Shown here: positions 57,026 through 64,000 of the stretch, in pieces
How the letters are laid out: the number at the start of each line of letters is the position of its first letter
Numbering within the stretch: position 1 is the stretch's first letter
Origin: Psychrobacter luti
GTDB taxonomy: Bacteria > Pseudomonadota > Gammaproteobacteria > Pseudomonadales > Moraxellaceae
Assembly (NCBI RefSeq): GCF_014192115.1
Contig: NZ_JACHXL010000008.1
Span: 1-64,000 of the forward strand
Length of the DNA: 64,000 nt
Direction: 5' to 3'
Notes under the pieces: generated by a model
What the model was told of the DNA's origin: nothing
Seen by the model: only the letters and a program-made list of their open reading frames with translations
Databases searched by the model: none
Made by a program: the position numbers and the translations under genes

Positions 57026-57307
57026 ATGCGTAAAGATATCCATCCAAATTACCAAGAAGTTTTGTTCCATGACACTAACGCTGACGTGTTTTTCTTAACT
57101 CGTTCAACCGTTAAAACCAAAGCCACTCGTGAATACGAAGGCACAGAATATCCATACTACCCACTTGATATCTCAAGTGCGTCGCATCCATTCTATACTG
57201 GCGAACAACGTAAAACTTCTACTGAAGGCCGTGTTGCAAGCTTCAACAAACGCTTTGGTGCGTTTGGTGGCCGTAAGAAAGCTGCTGATACAGACGCTGC
57301 AGAGTAA
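57026..57307 (+). CDS. rpmE2: 50S ribosomal protein L31, type B
   Basis: Ribosomal protein of the large subunit, zinc-independent paralogue. The 93-residue sequence starts [28 protein letters not shown] and includes [12 protein letters not shown] and [13 protein letters not shown]; the zinc-binding cysteines of type A are absent. In many bacteria this form replaces the zinc form when zinc is scarce. AGAGAG lies upstream of the ATG, and a terminator follows. Confidence 0.96.
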   Translation: MRKDIHPNYQEVLFHDTNADVFFLTRSTVKTKATREYEGTEYPYYPLDISSASHPFYTGEQRKTSTEGRVASFNKRFGAFGGRKKAADTDAAE

Positions 57308-57380
57308 TTCACGCGTATTGCATGATATTATTTTGAGCATGTGTTCCCTCAAGCATGCACAGTGATAGTATTAAGAATAT

Positions 57381-57412
57381 AAAAAACCGCTGACTATTCA
57401 GCGGTTTTTTTT
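57381..57412. terminator. bidirectional terminator
   Basis: AAAAAACCGCTGA and TCAGCGGTTTTTT form a perfect 13-bp stem around CTAT between convergent genes. Confidence 0.93.
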
Positions 57413-57447
57413 TGTTTAAATTCTTAGGAGTAAGTGCTCAATGGTTT

Positions 57448-58314
57448 TTAGTCAGTAAACTCAGCATCGGAAGGGTTTAGTAACTGTATAATCAGCTCTG
57501 ACAATTGCTGCGCCCAATATCTATACATCAGGCTGCTTGGATGAAAGCCATCACTGGCAAACATTACCTTGATATCGATTGGCGTGCCATTAGAGTGTTC
57601 GTCTATCATGCGGGCAAAGTCGGTTGCCATGTAGGTGACACCATCGTGAGCGGCACAAACTTGCTGCAAGGTGTTATCAAGGATAGATGCCTTGGCACCA
57701 ACGAAGTTATTCAACGGCGCAGGTATCGCTGGCATCTGTGCCATTGGCGGTAAACTTAAAAAAACCAGCTCGCGCACGCCGAATTTGCGTTGGGCGATAG
57801 CAATGATATTTTCGATTTGCTGTTGCCATCGACTGGCAGAGACATTGGATGTGGTGTCATTGACGCCGACATTTAATACCATCACGTCGATAGGCTGGCT
57901 TGGCGCTGGTAACACATAAAGCCTGCGCAAGGTATCAAAGCTAGTATGACCAGTTGTCGCCTGCAGAGACCAGTTTAATGTATTAAATGCACTCTGAATA
58001 ACAGGCTGCTGCGTCAAGATAGGAATCAAATTGCCGATAAGCGCCTCTTGCTGCGTCTGACTACCAACACCCGCCGCTGCCGAATCGCCAACGACCATCA
58101 AGTTTAGAGTTTGCTGTGTATTCTCTTTTGAGGTATTGGCAGCGCTATCATTTTTACCGTTTATTTGAACTTGACCATGTCTTTCGCCATTTGGTTCAGG
58201 CAGGCGCACAGTATCACGCTTGATCTTGTGCCCTTGATACAGATAAACAGGGGCGAACAGCACATCTCTTGCAACCGAAGCTATTTTATTCTGCATCTTT
58301 TTAGTAGCTACCAT
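57448..58314 (-). CDS. SGNH/GDSL-type hydrolase
   Basis: Predicted esterase or lipase of 288 residues. Block I is VVGDSAAAGVGS (Ser78), block III is NVGVNDTT, and block V is SDGFHPS with the catalytic Asp and His. The first 70 residues include a basic, partly hydrophobic N terminus and a low-complexity linker with pentapeptide periodicity (NDSAA-NTSKE-NTQQT, 55-69). Its ATG lies inside the 3' end of nadV (seven-base overlap), with GGGAGC upstream, so it is co-transcribed with the nicotinamide salvage genes. The substrate is unknown. Confidence 0.88.
   Translation of the reverse strand: MVATKKMQNKIASVARDVLFAPVYLYQGHKIKRDTVRLPEPNGERHGQVQINGKNDSAANTSKENTQQTLNLMVVGDSAAAGVGSQTQQEALIGNLIPILTQQPVIQSAFNTLNWSLQATTGHTSFDTLRRLYVLPAPSQPIDVMVLNVGVNDTTSNVSASRWQQQIENIIAIAQRKFGVRELVFLSLPPMAQMPAIPAPLNNFVGAKASILDNTLQQVCAAHDGVTYMATDFARMIDEHSNGTPIDIKVMFASDGFHPSSLMYRYWAQQLSELIIQLLNPSDAEFTD
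58108..58152 (-). repeat. 15-bp x3 in-frame repeat in the SGNH hydrolase gene
   Basis: Minus-strand units AATGATAGCGCTGCC / AATACCTCAAAAGAG / AATACACAGCAAACT encode NDSAA-NTSKE-NTQQT. Similarity is weak at the DNA level; periodicity is clearer in the protein. Confidence 0.5.
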
Positions 58315-59705
58315 CCTGCGCGCTCCCGAATAGTGGTGAGGTTGTCTTCAATGAGTAATTTACCATCGATATATACATCGCGTAGTAGGTTGTCCTCTGG
58401 TGTAGATAAGTCCTCAGCTTTGATGGTTGTAAGTGTACCGCTGCTGTTTTTTATCAATGCCAAACGGCCTTTTTTTGAGCGTTTTGAACGGCTGGTCACG
58501 GGGTCTTTATAAATATCCTTCCACACCCCGTCGATAGAGATGGCACTGGCTTTCATCGCCCAGCTCATGGTATCGCGATTGACCTGCTGCAATAATCCAC
58601 CACCCATCCCAAAGGTGATATTGTCGGCGCTAAAACCAGCCTTCAATATCACATCAATAATCTTACTTAAGCTTTGCGGACTGATACCATCACCTTGAAT
58701 AACGCGCACATAATCAGGCAGTACTTTATAACCTTTGCTATTAATGGTCGTACCGAATTTTACGGCCAAACGCTCTAAAGCTTCACGAACAACTTTAGCA
58801 GGATCGCCACTGTCAGGTCGGATAACTAAGGTGCCACCCATATTCTTTACATCGTCTTTTAGGCTGCCGCCCCAAATATTATCAATGGCATTCCATAAGT
58901 CATAGCTGTCAGATACTACAGAAAAACTCTTATCAGCGCCGCCAAACTGCTCAATCATATTGGCAAAGGCAGCAGTCTCACCATCGCGTCCCCATGCTGT
59001 CATGGTGCTATGCTCAGCGGCAGGAATAGAAAAGGCGGGCATGTCTTTATCCATGTGATACCAGCGACTGGCGGCAACCAATGCTGTCATCGAATCGGTA
59101 CCAGCAAAGTTCACTAGATGCGCAAGACTACCAAGGGCGACAGATTCTTGGCTCGAAGCCCCGCGTGAACCAAAATCATGTAAACGGAAAATCAGCGATT
59201 CGGTATTGTCGGCCGATTTTTCCAGTGCTTGACGTATGATACCTTTGCAATAGTGCGAAACGCTAGCGACGGTTGAGGGATACCAAATTGCACGCAGTAG
59301 CGCCGTTTCGATATAGCTTGGTAGCCAATAAAACTCAGGGTCAGTATTGATAATTTGACAGACCACATTAGATGCTGGAACGACGCTGCCTTCAGGAATG
59401 GCTTCGATGCGTAGTGGCATGTAGCCGCCATGCTTATCGACCAGCAGCTCCCAACCAGCACGGTTAAAGGTCAAGCCATGTGCTTGAATGACTGTCTCGG
59501 CTTCATCGATATCTTGATGGGTGATTGGCGTGCTTAGGTATTCTTTAATAAAGGCTTGTAAGCCGAAAAACACCACATCGTAATCGCCTTTACGCGCCTC
59601 AATATAGCTTGACAGATACTCGCTACCTTTTGGGTATTGCACCCAATGTGAGGTTTTATAGCTGTCACTATTTAGGATCAAATTGTTTAAATTACTGGTA
59701 TACAT
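58308..59705 (-). CDS. nadV: nicotinamide phosphoribosyltransferase
   Basis: Converts nicotinamide and PRPP to NMN, the first step of the two-step NAD salvage route. At 465 residues it has the NAMPT length. Characteristic blocks are NSDSYKTSHWVQYPKGSEYLSSYIEAR (13-39), FRLHDFGSRGASSQESVALGS and FSIPAAEHSTMTAWGRDGE (catalytic His), and LVIRPDSGDP. GAGGAG lies seven bases before the ATG at 59705; the GTG just upstream is less well spaced. It follows nadM, which performs the second step. Confidence 0.95.
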   Translation of the reverse strand: MYTSNLNNLILNSDSYKTSHWVQYPKGSEYLSSYIEARKGDYDVVFFGLQAFIKEYLSTPITHQDIDEAETVIQAHGLTFNRAGWELLVDKHGGYMPLRIEAIPEGSVVPASNVVCQIINTDPEFYWLPSYIETALLRAIWYPSTVASVSHYCKGIIRQALEKSADNTESLIFRLHDFGSRGASSQESVALGSLAHLVNFAGTDSMTALVAASRWYHMDKDMPAFSIPAAEHSTMTAWGRDGETAAFANMIEQFGGADKSFSVVSDSYDLWNAIDNIWGGSLKDDVKNMGGTLVIRPDSGDPAKVVREALERLAVKFGTTINSKGYKVLPDYVRVIQGDGISPQSLSKIIDVILKAGFSADNITFGMGGGLLQQVNRDTMSWAMKASAISIDGVWKDIYKDPVTSRSKRSKKGRLALIKNSSGTLTTIKAEDLSTPEDNLLRDVYIDGKLLIEDNLTTIRERAGW

Positions 59706-59838
59706 CACAGAACTCCTCTGCTTTGAGATGCCGCAGCTGTCTTAATGAAAGAACAGTTGCGGCGCTAAGCCATTGCCGTCTATCGGCGCTGGCGTGAAAA
59801 ATTGTCAATAATAGATTGGATAGTTACCTGATAAAAAC

Positions 59839-60885
59839 CTACAAACCAACCATTTTGGTAATAATCGCATAATGGTCTTCGAACATCATGGTGGCATCAA
59901 GCTCAGCCAAGGGTAACCAAAACGCCGTGGCTGCATCATCACCGCCTTTTACCTTGGGTAAACCTTTTGGGTCGTTTTTCAACTGAAAGTAAAAAGCTTG
60001 GGTAATCGTACGCCCACGTGCCGAGCGATACGGGTCGTCAAAGGTATGTTGACTATGACAAGAGCCACGTAACACTGGCTCAGGAACTTTAAGACGAGTC
60101 TCCTCACGTAGCTCACGGATACAGGCATCAAACAAGGTTTCTTTTGGATTCAAAAAGCCACCCGGTAATGCCCATAGCCCGCGTCCCGGCATACTGCGGC
60201 GCTCCACCAATAAAATATGCCCTGATTGTACGACTAGCGCATCAGCGGTCATAAAGGTTGGTGGATAAGGAGCAGATTCCCATTGTCTTTTATATTTATC
60301 AACAAAATCAGCTTCTTCATGCAGGTTTTGATAAGTGTCAGTCTTTTTAAAATCGTTAAGTACATTACGGGTTGACTCAGGGGTACGCTCAGGCGTTGGT
60401 GTGGCGCCCATCAGGTAACTGTCACGAATAGGGGTGGCGGATAAGTTGTGATAATTAGGTACAGAAATCGACGCCCAGCTTGGGAATAATGACAAATAAT
60501 ATGATGAGCTGTCTTTCGAATGGCCAATTAATCCAATATCAGTTTGCAAGTCGCCAGTGACGGACTTGACGCCAGCTTGCACATATTGCAGCCAGCGCGT
60601 GTCATTATAGAGTGCATCATCGAGCCCAACGCAGTGAATACGCGCGGCTTCTGCTGGCGAGTAGGCATTCTTTATCATCATCGCGCGTTCATCGACGCTA
60701 AACGGATTACGCAGACTGCGCGGTAGATTGGCAGAACCGATCAACATAATGACGTTATCTGCTCGTTTTAACGCTTCATCGACCACTGCTTTATGTCCAC
60801 AGTGAAACGGCTGAAAGCGCCCAATAAATACCAAATAACGATAGTGTTTATTTTTATCTGAATGCTGCTCTGATGAATCACTCAT
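59839..60885 (-). CDS. nadM: bifunctional NMN adenylyltransferase / Nudix hydrolase
   Basis: Converts NMN plus ATP to NAD and carries a C-terminal Nudix hydrolase domain. The nucleotidyltransferase motif is GRFQPFHCGH (22-31), with the second motif SATPIRDS. The Nudix domain begins near 210; its box reads GGFLNPKETLFDACIRELREETRL, with Arg where the consensus has the last Gly. AGGAAAG supports the ATG at 60885; an upstream in-frame ATG at 60909 has no such site. First gene of nadM-nadV-SGNH operon; the 133-base gap to nadV shows no terminator. Confidence 0.93.
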   Translation of the reverse strand: MSDSSEQHSDKNKHYRYLVFIGRFQPFHCGHKAVVDEALKRADNVIMLIGSANLPRSLRNPFSVDERAMMIKNAYSPAEAARIHCVGLDDALYNDTRWLQYVQAGVKSVTGDLQTDIGLIGHSKDSSSYYLSLFPSWASISVPNYHNLSATPIRDSYLMGATPTPERTPESTRNVLNDFKKTDTYQNLHEEADFVDKYKRQWESAPYPPTFMTADALVVQSGHILLVERRSMPGRGLWALPGGFLNPKETLFDACIRELREETRLKVPEPVLRGSCHSQHTFDDPYRSARGRTITQAFYFQLKNDPKGLPKVKGGDDAATAFWLPLAELDATMMFEDHYAIITKMVGL

Positions 60886-61050
60886 ATACGCCACTTTCCT
60901 ACTGCTCATATTTCATTAATTAAAAAAGTAATGCGGCCAATACTGACACAGCATAGGAGTTGCTGACAAGTGCAAAGATGTTTAAGGGTGTATCATCATT
61001 GGCTATTATCTGTATTCAAGTTTGTTCAGACAAAGAAGTATACGACTCTT

Positions 61051-62055
61051 TTAATTGGCATGCTTATCAATCCACGCGGCGACTGTTGGCCAAATTTCTT
61101 TGGCGGCAGGGCGGCTATTCAGGATACGACTATGACCATAATCGTCTAAATCGCCATTACTAAATGAGTATTCGCGAAAAACGTTGGCAGAATTGTCAAA
61201 GTTATTAAAAAGTAACTGACAGCCTTGAGTAGGTGAGATGAATTTATCACCCTTGGCGCTAATGGCATAAATCGGCGTGGTAATTGTTGGCATATGTTGT
61301 CGATAATCAAGGCAGTCGCCATGAGTCATATTCTTTTGGTGAGTATAATTATTAAGAGCGCTTTCTTTGACACCAGTAGCGTCTATATCTTCTTGCTTAA
61401 TAAAACTACTGTGAAAGTTTTTATGCAAGTTCCATTCATACCATTGGCTCATGGTGTGATGGCTTTCGTTGATGGGTCCCATATTGAGCTTTTGGGCAGG
61501 TATATAGCCGAATATACGTGTAAATATCTTGGCGACGACTATCTTAAAATAGTTTTTGGGGCTTACTATCGCGCCGTAGACTTGGCAGGCAAACATACTG
61601 ACGCTACTAATTTTATCGATATAGTGCGGATTTTGAATGAGGAACATCGTTAAGCAAGCACCGCCGCCGCTATGAGTGACGCAGTGTAAATTGGTGAGTT
61701 TTAATTGGTTAAGTAAATAATCAAAAGTGGCGGCAAAATCATAGGTTGCGACAGTTTCGAAGTTAAATTTTTCTTTTGGTACTGCGCTTGCCCCATGACC
61801 ACGCCATTCCATGATATAGCAATGATGACCAAGTCCCGCTAAGTATTCAGCGATTCTTAAGCAGGTTTTTTTATCCGAAAAAGTGCCATGAGTTAAGAAA
61901 ATATTCTGCCCTTTGTTAGCAGTGCCAATGTTAACAGTGTCATTGTTAGCATTAACATTAGAGAGTTGATGAGTTTTTTTACTATCGAATATCTCCCAAA
62001 CAGCGATTTGTACGTTATCTTTGGTCGTCACTAACGTTAGATTTTCAGTCATCAT
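61051..62055 (-). CDS. alpha/beta hydrolase, lipase-like
   Basis: Serine hydrolase of 334 residues. HGTFSDKKTCLRIAEYLAGLGHHCYIMEWRGHGAS (56-90) and the nucleophile elbow THSGGG (Ser129) are clear; the final DDYGHSRIL segment probably supplies the catalytic His. It resembles bacterial relatives of lysosomal acid/gastric lipases. No signal peptide is seen. Residues 36-50 are a pentapeptide repeat (ANNDT-VNIGT-ANKGQ) inserted between two early strands. Start at 62055 or the adjacent ATG. Confidence 0.87.
   Translation of the reverse strand: MMTENLTLVTTKDNVQIAVWEIFDSKKTHQLSNVNANNDTVNIGTANKGQNIFLTHGTFSDKKTCLRIAEYLAGLGHHCYIMEWRGHGASAVPKEKFNFETVATYDFAATFDYLLNQLKLTNLHCVTHSGGGACLTMFLIQNPHYIDKISSVSMFACQVYGAIVSPKNYFKIVVAKIFTRIFGYIPAQKLNMGPINESHHTMSQWYEWNLHKNFHSSFIKQEDIDATGVKESALNNYTHQKNMTHGDCLDYRQHMPTITTPIYAISAKGDKFISPTQGCQLLFNNFDNSANVFREYSFSNGDLDDYGHSRILNSRPAAKEIWPTVAAWIDKHAN
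61906..61950 (-). repeat. 15-bp x3 in-frame repeat in the lipase-like gene
   Basis: Minus-strand units GCTAACAATGACACT / GTTAACATTGGCACT / GCTAACAAAGGGCAG. The first two differ at three bases. Confidence 0.75.
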
Positions 62056-62182
62056 AAAAATATTCTCTTAAACTCAGGTCGTGCTTATTAATGTATAAAT
62101 ACAGTGATGCATAGGTTATAGCATAACGCAAGAATCTACGCTCATGAATCTATGATGTGCGCTTTATTATCATCGTATACAC

Positions 62183-62225
62183 AAAAAAACTGCCCGCGAT
62201 AGATTCAACCACGGGCAGTTTTTGA
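62183..62225 (-). terminator. terminator after the carboxymuconolactone-decarboxylase-like gene
   Basis: AAAAAACTGCCCG and CGGGCAGTTTTT form a 12-bp stem with a 15-base loop. It could act in both directions. Confidence 0.87.
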
Positions 62226-62260
62226 TAGTGAAGCCAAGTAAGATAAAGTAACAGTAGTAT

Positions 62261-62608
62261 CTAAGCGTCTTTACTAAATTCATTAAATGAAGCAATGGCT
62301 TCGGCGGCGTACATCATTGAAGGACCACCACCCATATAGACACACATGCCCAAGGTTTCAGCGACCTCTTGTTCTGTTGTACCAAGCTGTACTAAGGCTT
62401 TGGTATGAAAACCAATACAAGCATCACAACGTGAGCCAACTGCTAAAGCAAGGGCGATCAGCTCTTTGGTCTTTTTATCCAGAACCCCATCAGCTGTTGC
62501 TGCCGCACCGAGCTGCGAAAAGGCTTTGGTGGTTTCAGGGATGTGCTTGTGTAATTTTGCCATATTGGTCGAGACGTGTTTGGTGATGTCTTTAAATGAT
62601 TTGCTCAT
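62261..62608 (-). CDS. carboxymuconolactone decarboxylase family protein (AhpD-like)
   Basis: A 115-residue protein with the CMD-domain core SRCDACIGFHTKALVQLG: Cys61, Cys64 and His68 form the CxxCxxxH arrangement of AhpD-like thiol peroxidase partners. True decarboxylases of the protocatechuate pathway lack this cysteine pair, so a redox role is more likely. AGGAG precedes the ATG. Single gene with its own terminator. Confidence 0.9.
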   Translation of the reverse strand: MSKSFKDITKHVSTNMAKLHKHIPETTKAFSQLGAAATADGVLDKKTKELIALALAVGSRCDACIGFHTKALVQLGTTEQEVAETLGMCVYMGGGPSMMYAAEAIASFNEFSKDA

Positions 62609-63350
62609 GGAATGCTCCTAGTTACGCTAGATTGAAATGCTGATAAAGTTAATGGATAAAGCCAAAGAGTGCTTGATTGAATTTGAGTGCTATGCAAACG
62701 TATTGTCCGGTAGAAACGACTGCGCTTCGTTGAAAAATTACTTCAAGTAAGATGGATTTTATATTTAAAAGCTAAAGTTATATTTAATTATAATATATAA
62801 AATTATATATTAAGGCAAGGTGCTTATTCGATTTGATTGCTCCAGAATTGAACTAATGCATTCATGAGACTATGGATTTTGATAGACTTAAAATAGTTTT
62901 TGTTGACCAAGCACATAGATAGAGCTAATAAAATGTCAAATAACGATTATGATTAAATAATAGTTTTAAACTTGATAAGTTGTCTTGTGGTCTTAATATA
63001 GAATGGACTGTTCAGGTAGATGAATAATTAAGATATTGGTTAGGCTGGCATGAGCAAAGTGAATAGCGACTGCTGATAACGGATATCAATGAGCAGTGTG
63101 AATAGTTGCTGTTCATCAAGTCCACCGCTAAATCGCAGTAGCACGGTCGGAATTATGCGTTAAGTGCGCTATAATAGAGCCAATAACTGCTAATAATTGT
63201 TAATAAATTCGAACCGCCATGACGGTTAAAGCAATAAAACGATAAGCCAAAATAATGGATAATCTCATTTATCCCACCCTTACATGACATTGACGACACA
63301 GTAGACGTGACCAATATAACGCTTGTGTCATAACACATATAGGAAGCATT
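62609..63350. other. spacer between divergent genes
   Basis: About 740 AT-rich bases without a plausible coding frame. Nothing recognised apart from the nfuA ribosome binding site AGGAAG at its right end. Confidence 0.5.
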
Positions 63351-64000
63351 ATGAGTGAACACAATCCAACTGATACTCAAGTAGAACCTGCTGCCGATTA
63401 CGAGTCAGCGTTAGATACTGAGCAAACGGAAGCCAAAAGTAACATCACCATCACTGAAGCTGCTCAAGGTTACTTGGCAGATTTACTAGCGAAACAAGAT
63501 ACTGATGGTATCGGTGTACGTATTTTCGTTGAACACCCAGGTACGCCGCGTGCCGAGTGCTGCATGGCTTATAATCAGCCGGGCGAAGAAGACAGCGCTG
63601 ATTTGAAATTTACTTATGATAACTTTTCGGCCTTTATTGAAGCGGCGTCTGTACCTTATTTAGAAGATGCGGTGATTGATTATAATAAGGACCGTTTTGG
63701 TGGGCAGCTGACGTTCCGTGCGCCAAACTCGAAAGTGCCAAAAGTTGGTGCCGATGCCAGTGTCGAAGAGCGTATCAACTATGTCTTGCAGTCTGAGATT
63801 AACCCAAGCTTGGCCGCTCACGGCGGTGATGTACAGCTGCTTGAATTGATTGATGAAGAAGGCGTTGGTCTGACCGCAGTATTAAAATTCGGTGGCGGTT
63901 GCCAAGGCTGTTCAGCGGTTGATATGACCTTACGTCAAGGTGTTGAAGTACAGCTAAAACAGCAGATTCCAGAGCTGACGCAAGTGATTGATGAGACCGA
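63351..64000 (+). CDS. nfuA: Fe/S biogenesis protein NfuA (3' truncated by the window)
   Basis: Iron-sulfur cluster carrier. The frame from ATG 63351 (AGGAAG ten bases upstream) runs off the window after 216 codons with no stop. After an acidic tail of about 27 residues comes the A-type-like domain (ITITEAAQGYLADLL...VRIFVEHPGTPRAEC), then the Nfu domain with LAAHGGDVQLLEL and the cluster-binding GGCQGCS (Cys184, Cys187). At least 216 residues against about 191 in E. coli, largely because of the N-terminal tail. Confidence 0.94.
   Translation, partial: MSEHNPTDTQVEPAADYESALDTEQTEAKSNITITEAAQGYLADLLAKQDTDGIGVRIFVEHPGTPRAECCMAYNQPGEEDSADLKFTYDNFSAFIEAASVPYLEDAVIDYNKDRFGGQLTFRAPNSKVPKVGADASVEERINYVLQSEINPSLAAHGGDVQLLELIDEEGVGLTAVLKFGGGCQGCSAVDMTLRQGVEVQLKQQIPELTQVIDET

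Noticed and set aside
63153-63380. Minus-strand 75-codon frame overlapping the start of nfuA
   Set aside because: It overlaps a well-supported gene in antisense and has no ribosome binding site.

Overview
The window looks like chromosome of a Psychrobacter-type gammaproteobacterium (Moraxellaceae). Base composition is moderate by eye, spacers are AT-rich, and the set of genes fits: cmoAB, tig-clpP-clpX, fadBA, sodB, a VC_2705-type acetate/solute symporter with its DUF4212 partner, nadV-nadM and nfuA. This assignment is an inference from gene content and style; no database was searched. Almost everything is housekeeping. There are no tRNA genes, insertion sequences, prophage genes or CRISPR arrays that I can see.

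Layout. 1-90: the 3' end of a 5S rRNA gene and its terminator. 0.3-3.3 kb: a TRAP carboxylate transporter (dctPQM). 3.5-5.9 kb: a 5'-nucleotidase, an active-site-complete rhomboid protease and a small membrane protein. 6-10.9 kb: two sodium-coupled transporters separated by a 1.1 kb gene-free spacer. 10.9-20.9 kb: ETF-ubiquinone oxidoreductase, DUF1285, glutamate racemase, a DUF4062-like protein, a lytic transglycosylase, DUF1499, thiopurine methyltransferase and msrA. 21-28 kb: cmoA-cmoB (tRNA wobble uridine modification), argS with a SPOR protein, an orphan PTS EIIC-like membrane protein and a TsdA-like dihaem cytochrome c. 29-37 kb: an SDR, clpX, clpP, tig, rdgB and sodB. 37.1-38.3 kb: an AT-rich ORFan with a HEPN-like Rx4H motif and its own promoter. 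38-47 kb: DUF72, ispA, fadB-fadA, an isochorismatase-like hydrolase and an MFS carrier. 47-57 kb: an HD hydrolase, psd, dtd, an M23 peptidase, a DEDD exonuclease, an alpha/beta hydrolase, a LOG protein, a flavoprotein, a small lipoprotein, YceI and type B L31. 57-64 kb: a nadM-nadV-SGNH operon for nicotinamide salvage, a lipase-like hydrolase, a carboxymuconolactone-decarboxylase-like protein and the 5' part of nfuA.

The most unusual signal is not a gene. Short, degenerate tandem repeats, most often with a 15-bp period, occur both in spacers and inside coding regions. In genes the period is always a whole number of codons (usually five), so they appear as pentapeptide-periodic, Asn/Asp/Ser/Thr/Ala/Glu-rich tails and loops in CmoA, ETF-QO, DUF1285, IspA (twice), an alpha/beta hydrolase and an SGNH hydrolase. 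In spacers the period drifts (14, 15, 16, 18, about 20 bp). This suggests one repeat-generating process acting across the genome, tolerated wherever the reading frame is kept. The second item of interest is the 37.1-38.3 kb HEPN-like ORFan, the only gene here that looks like recently acquired cargo.
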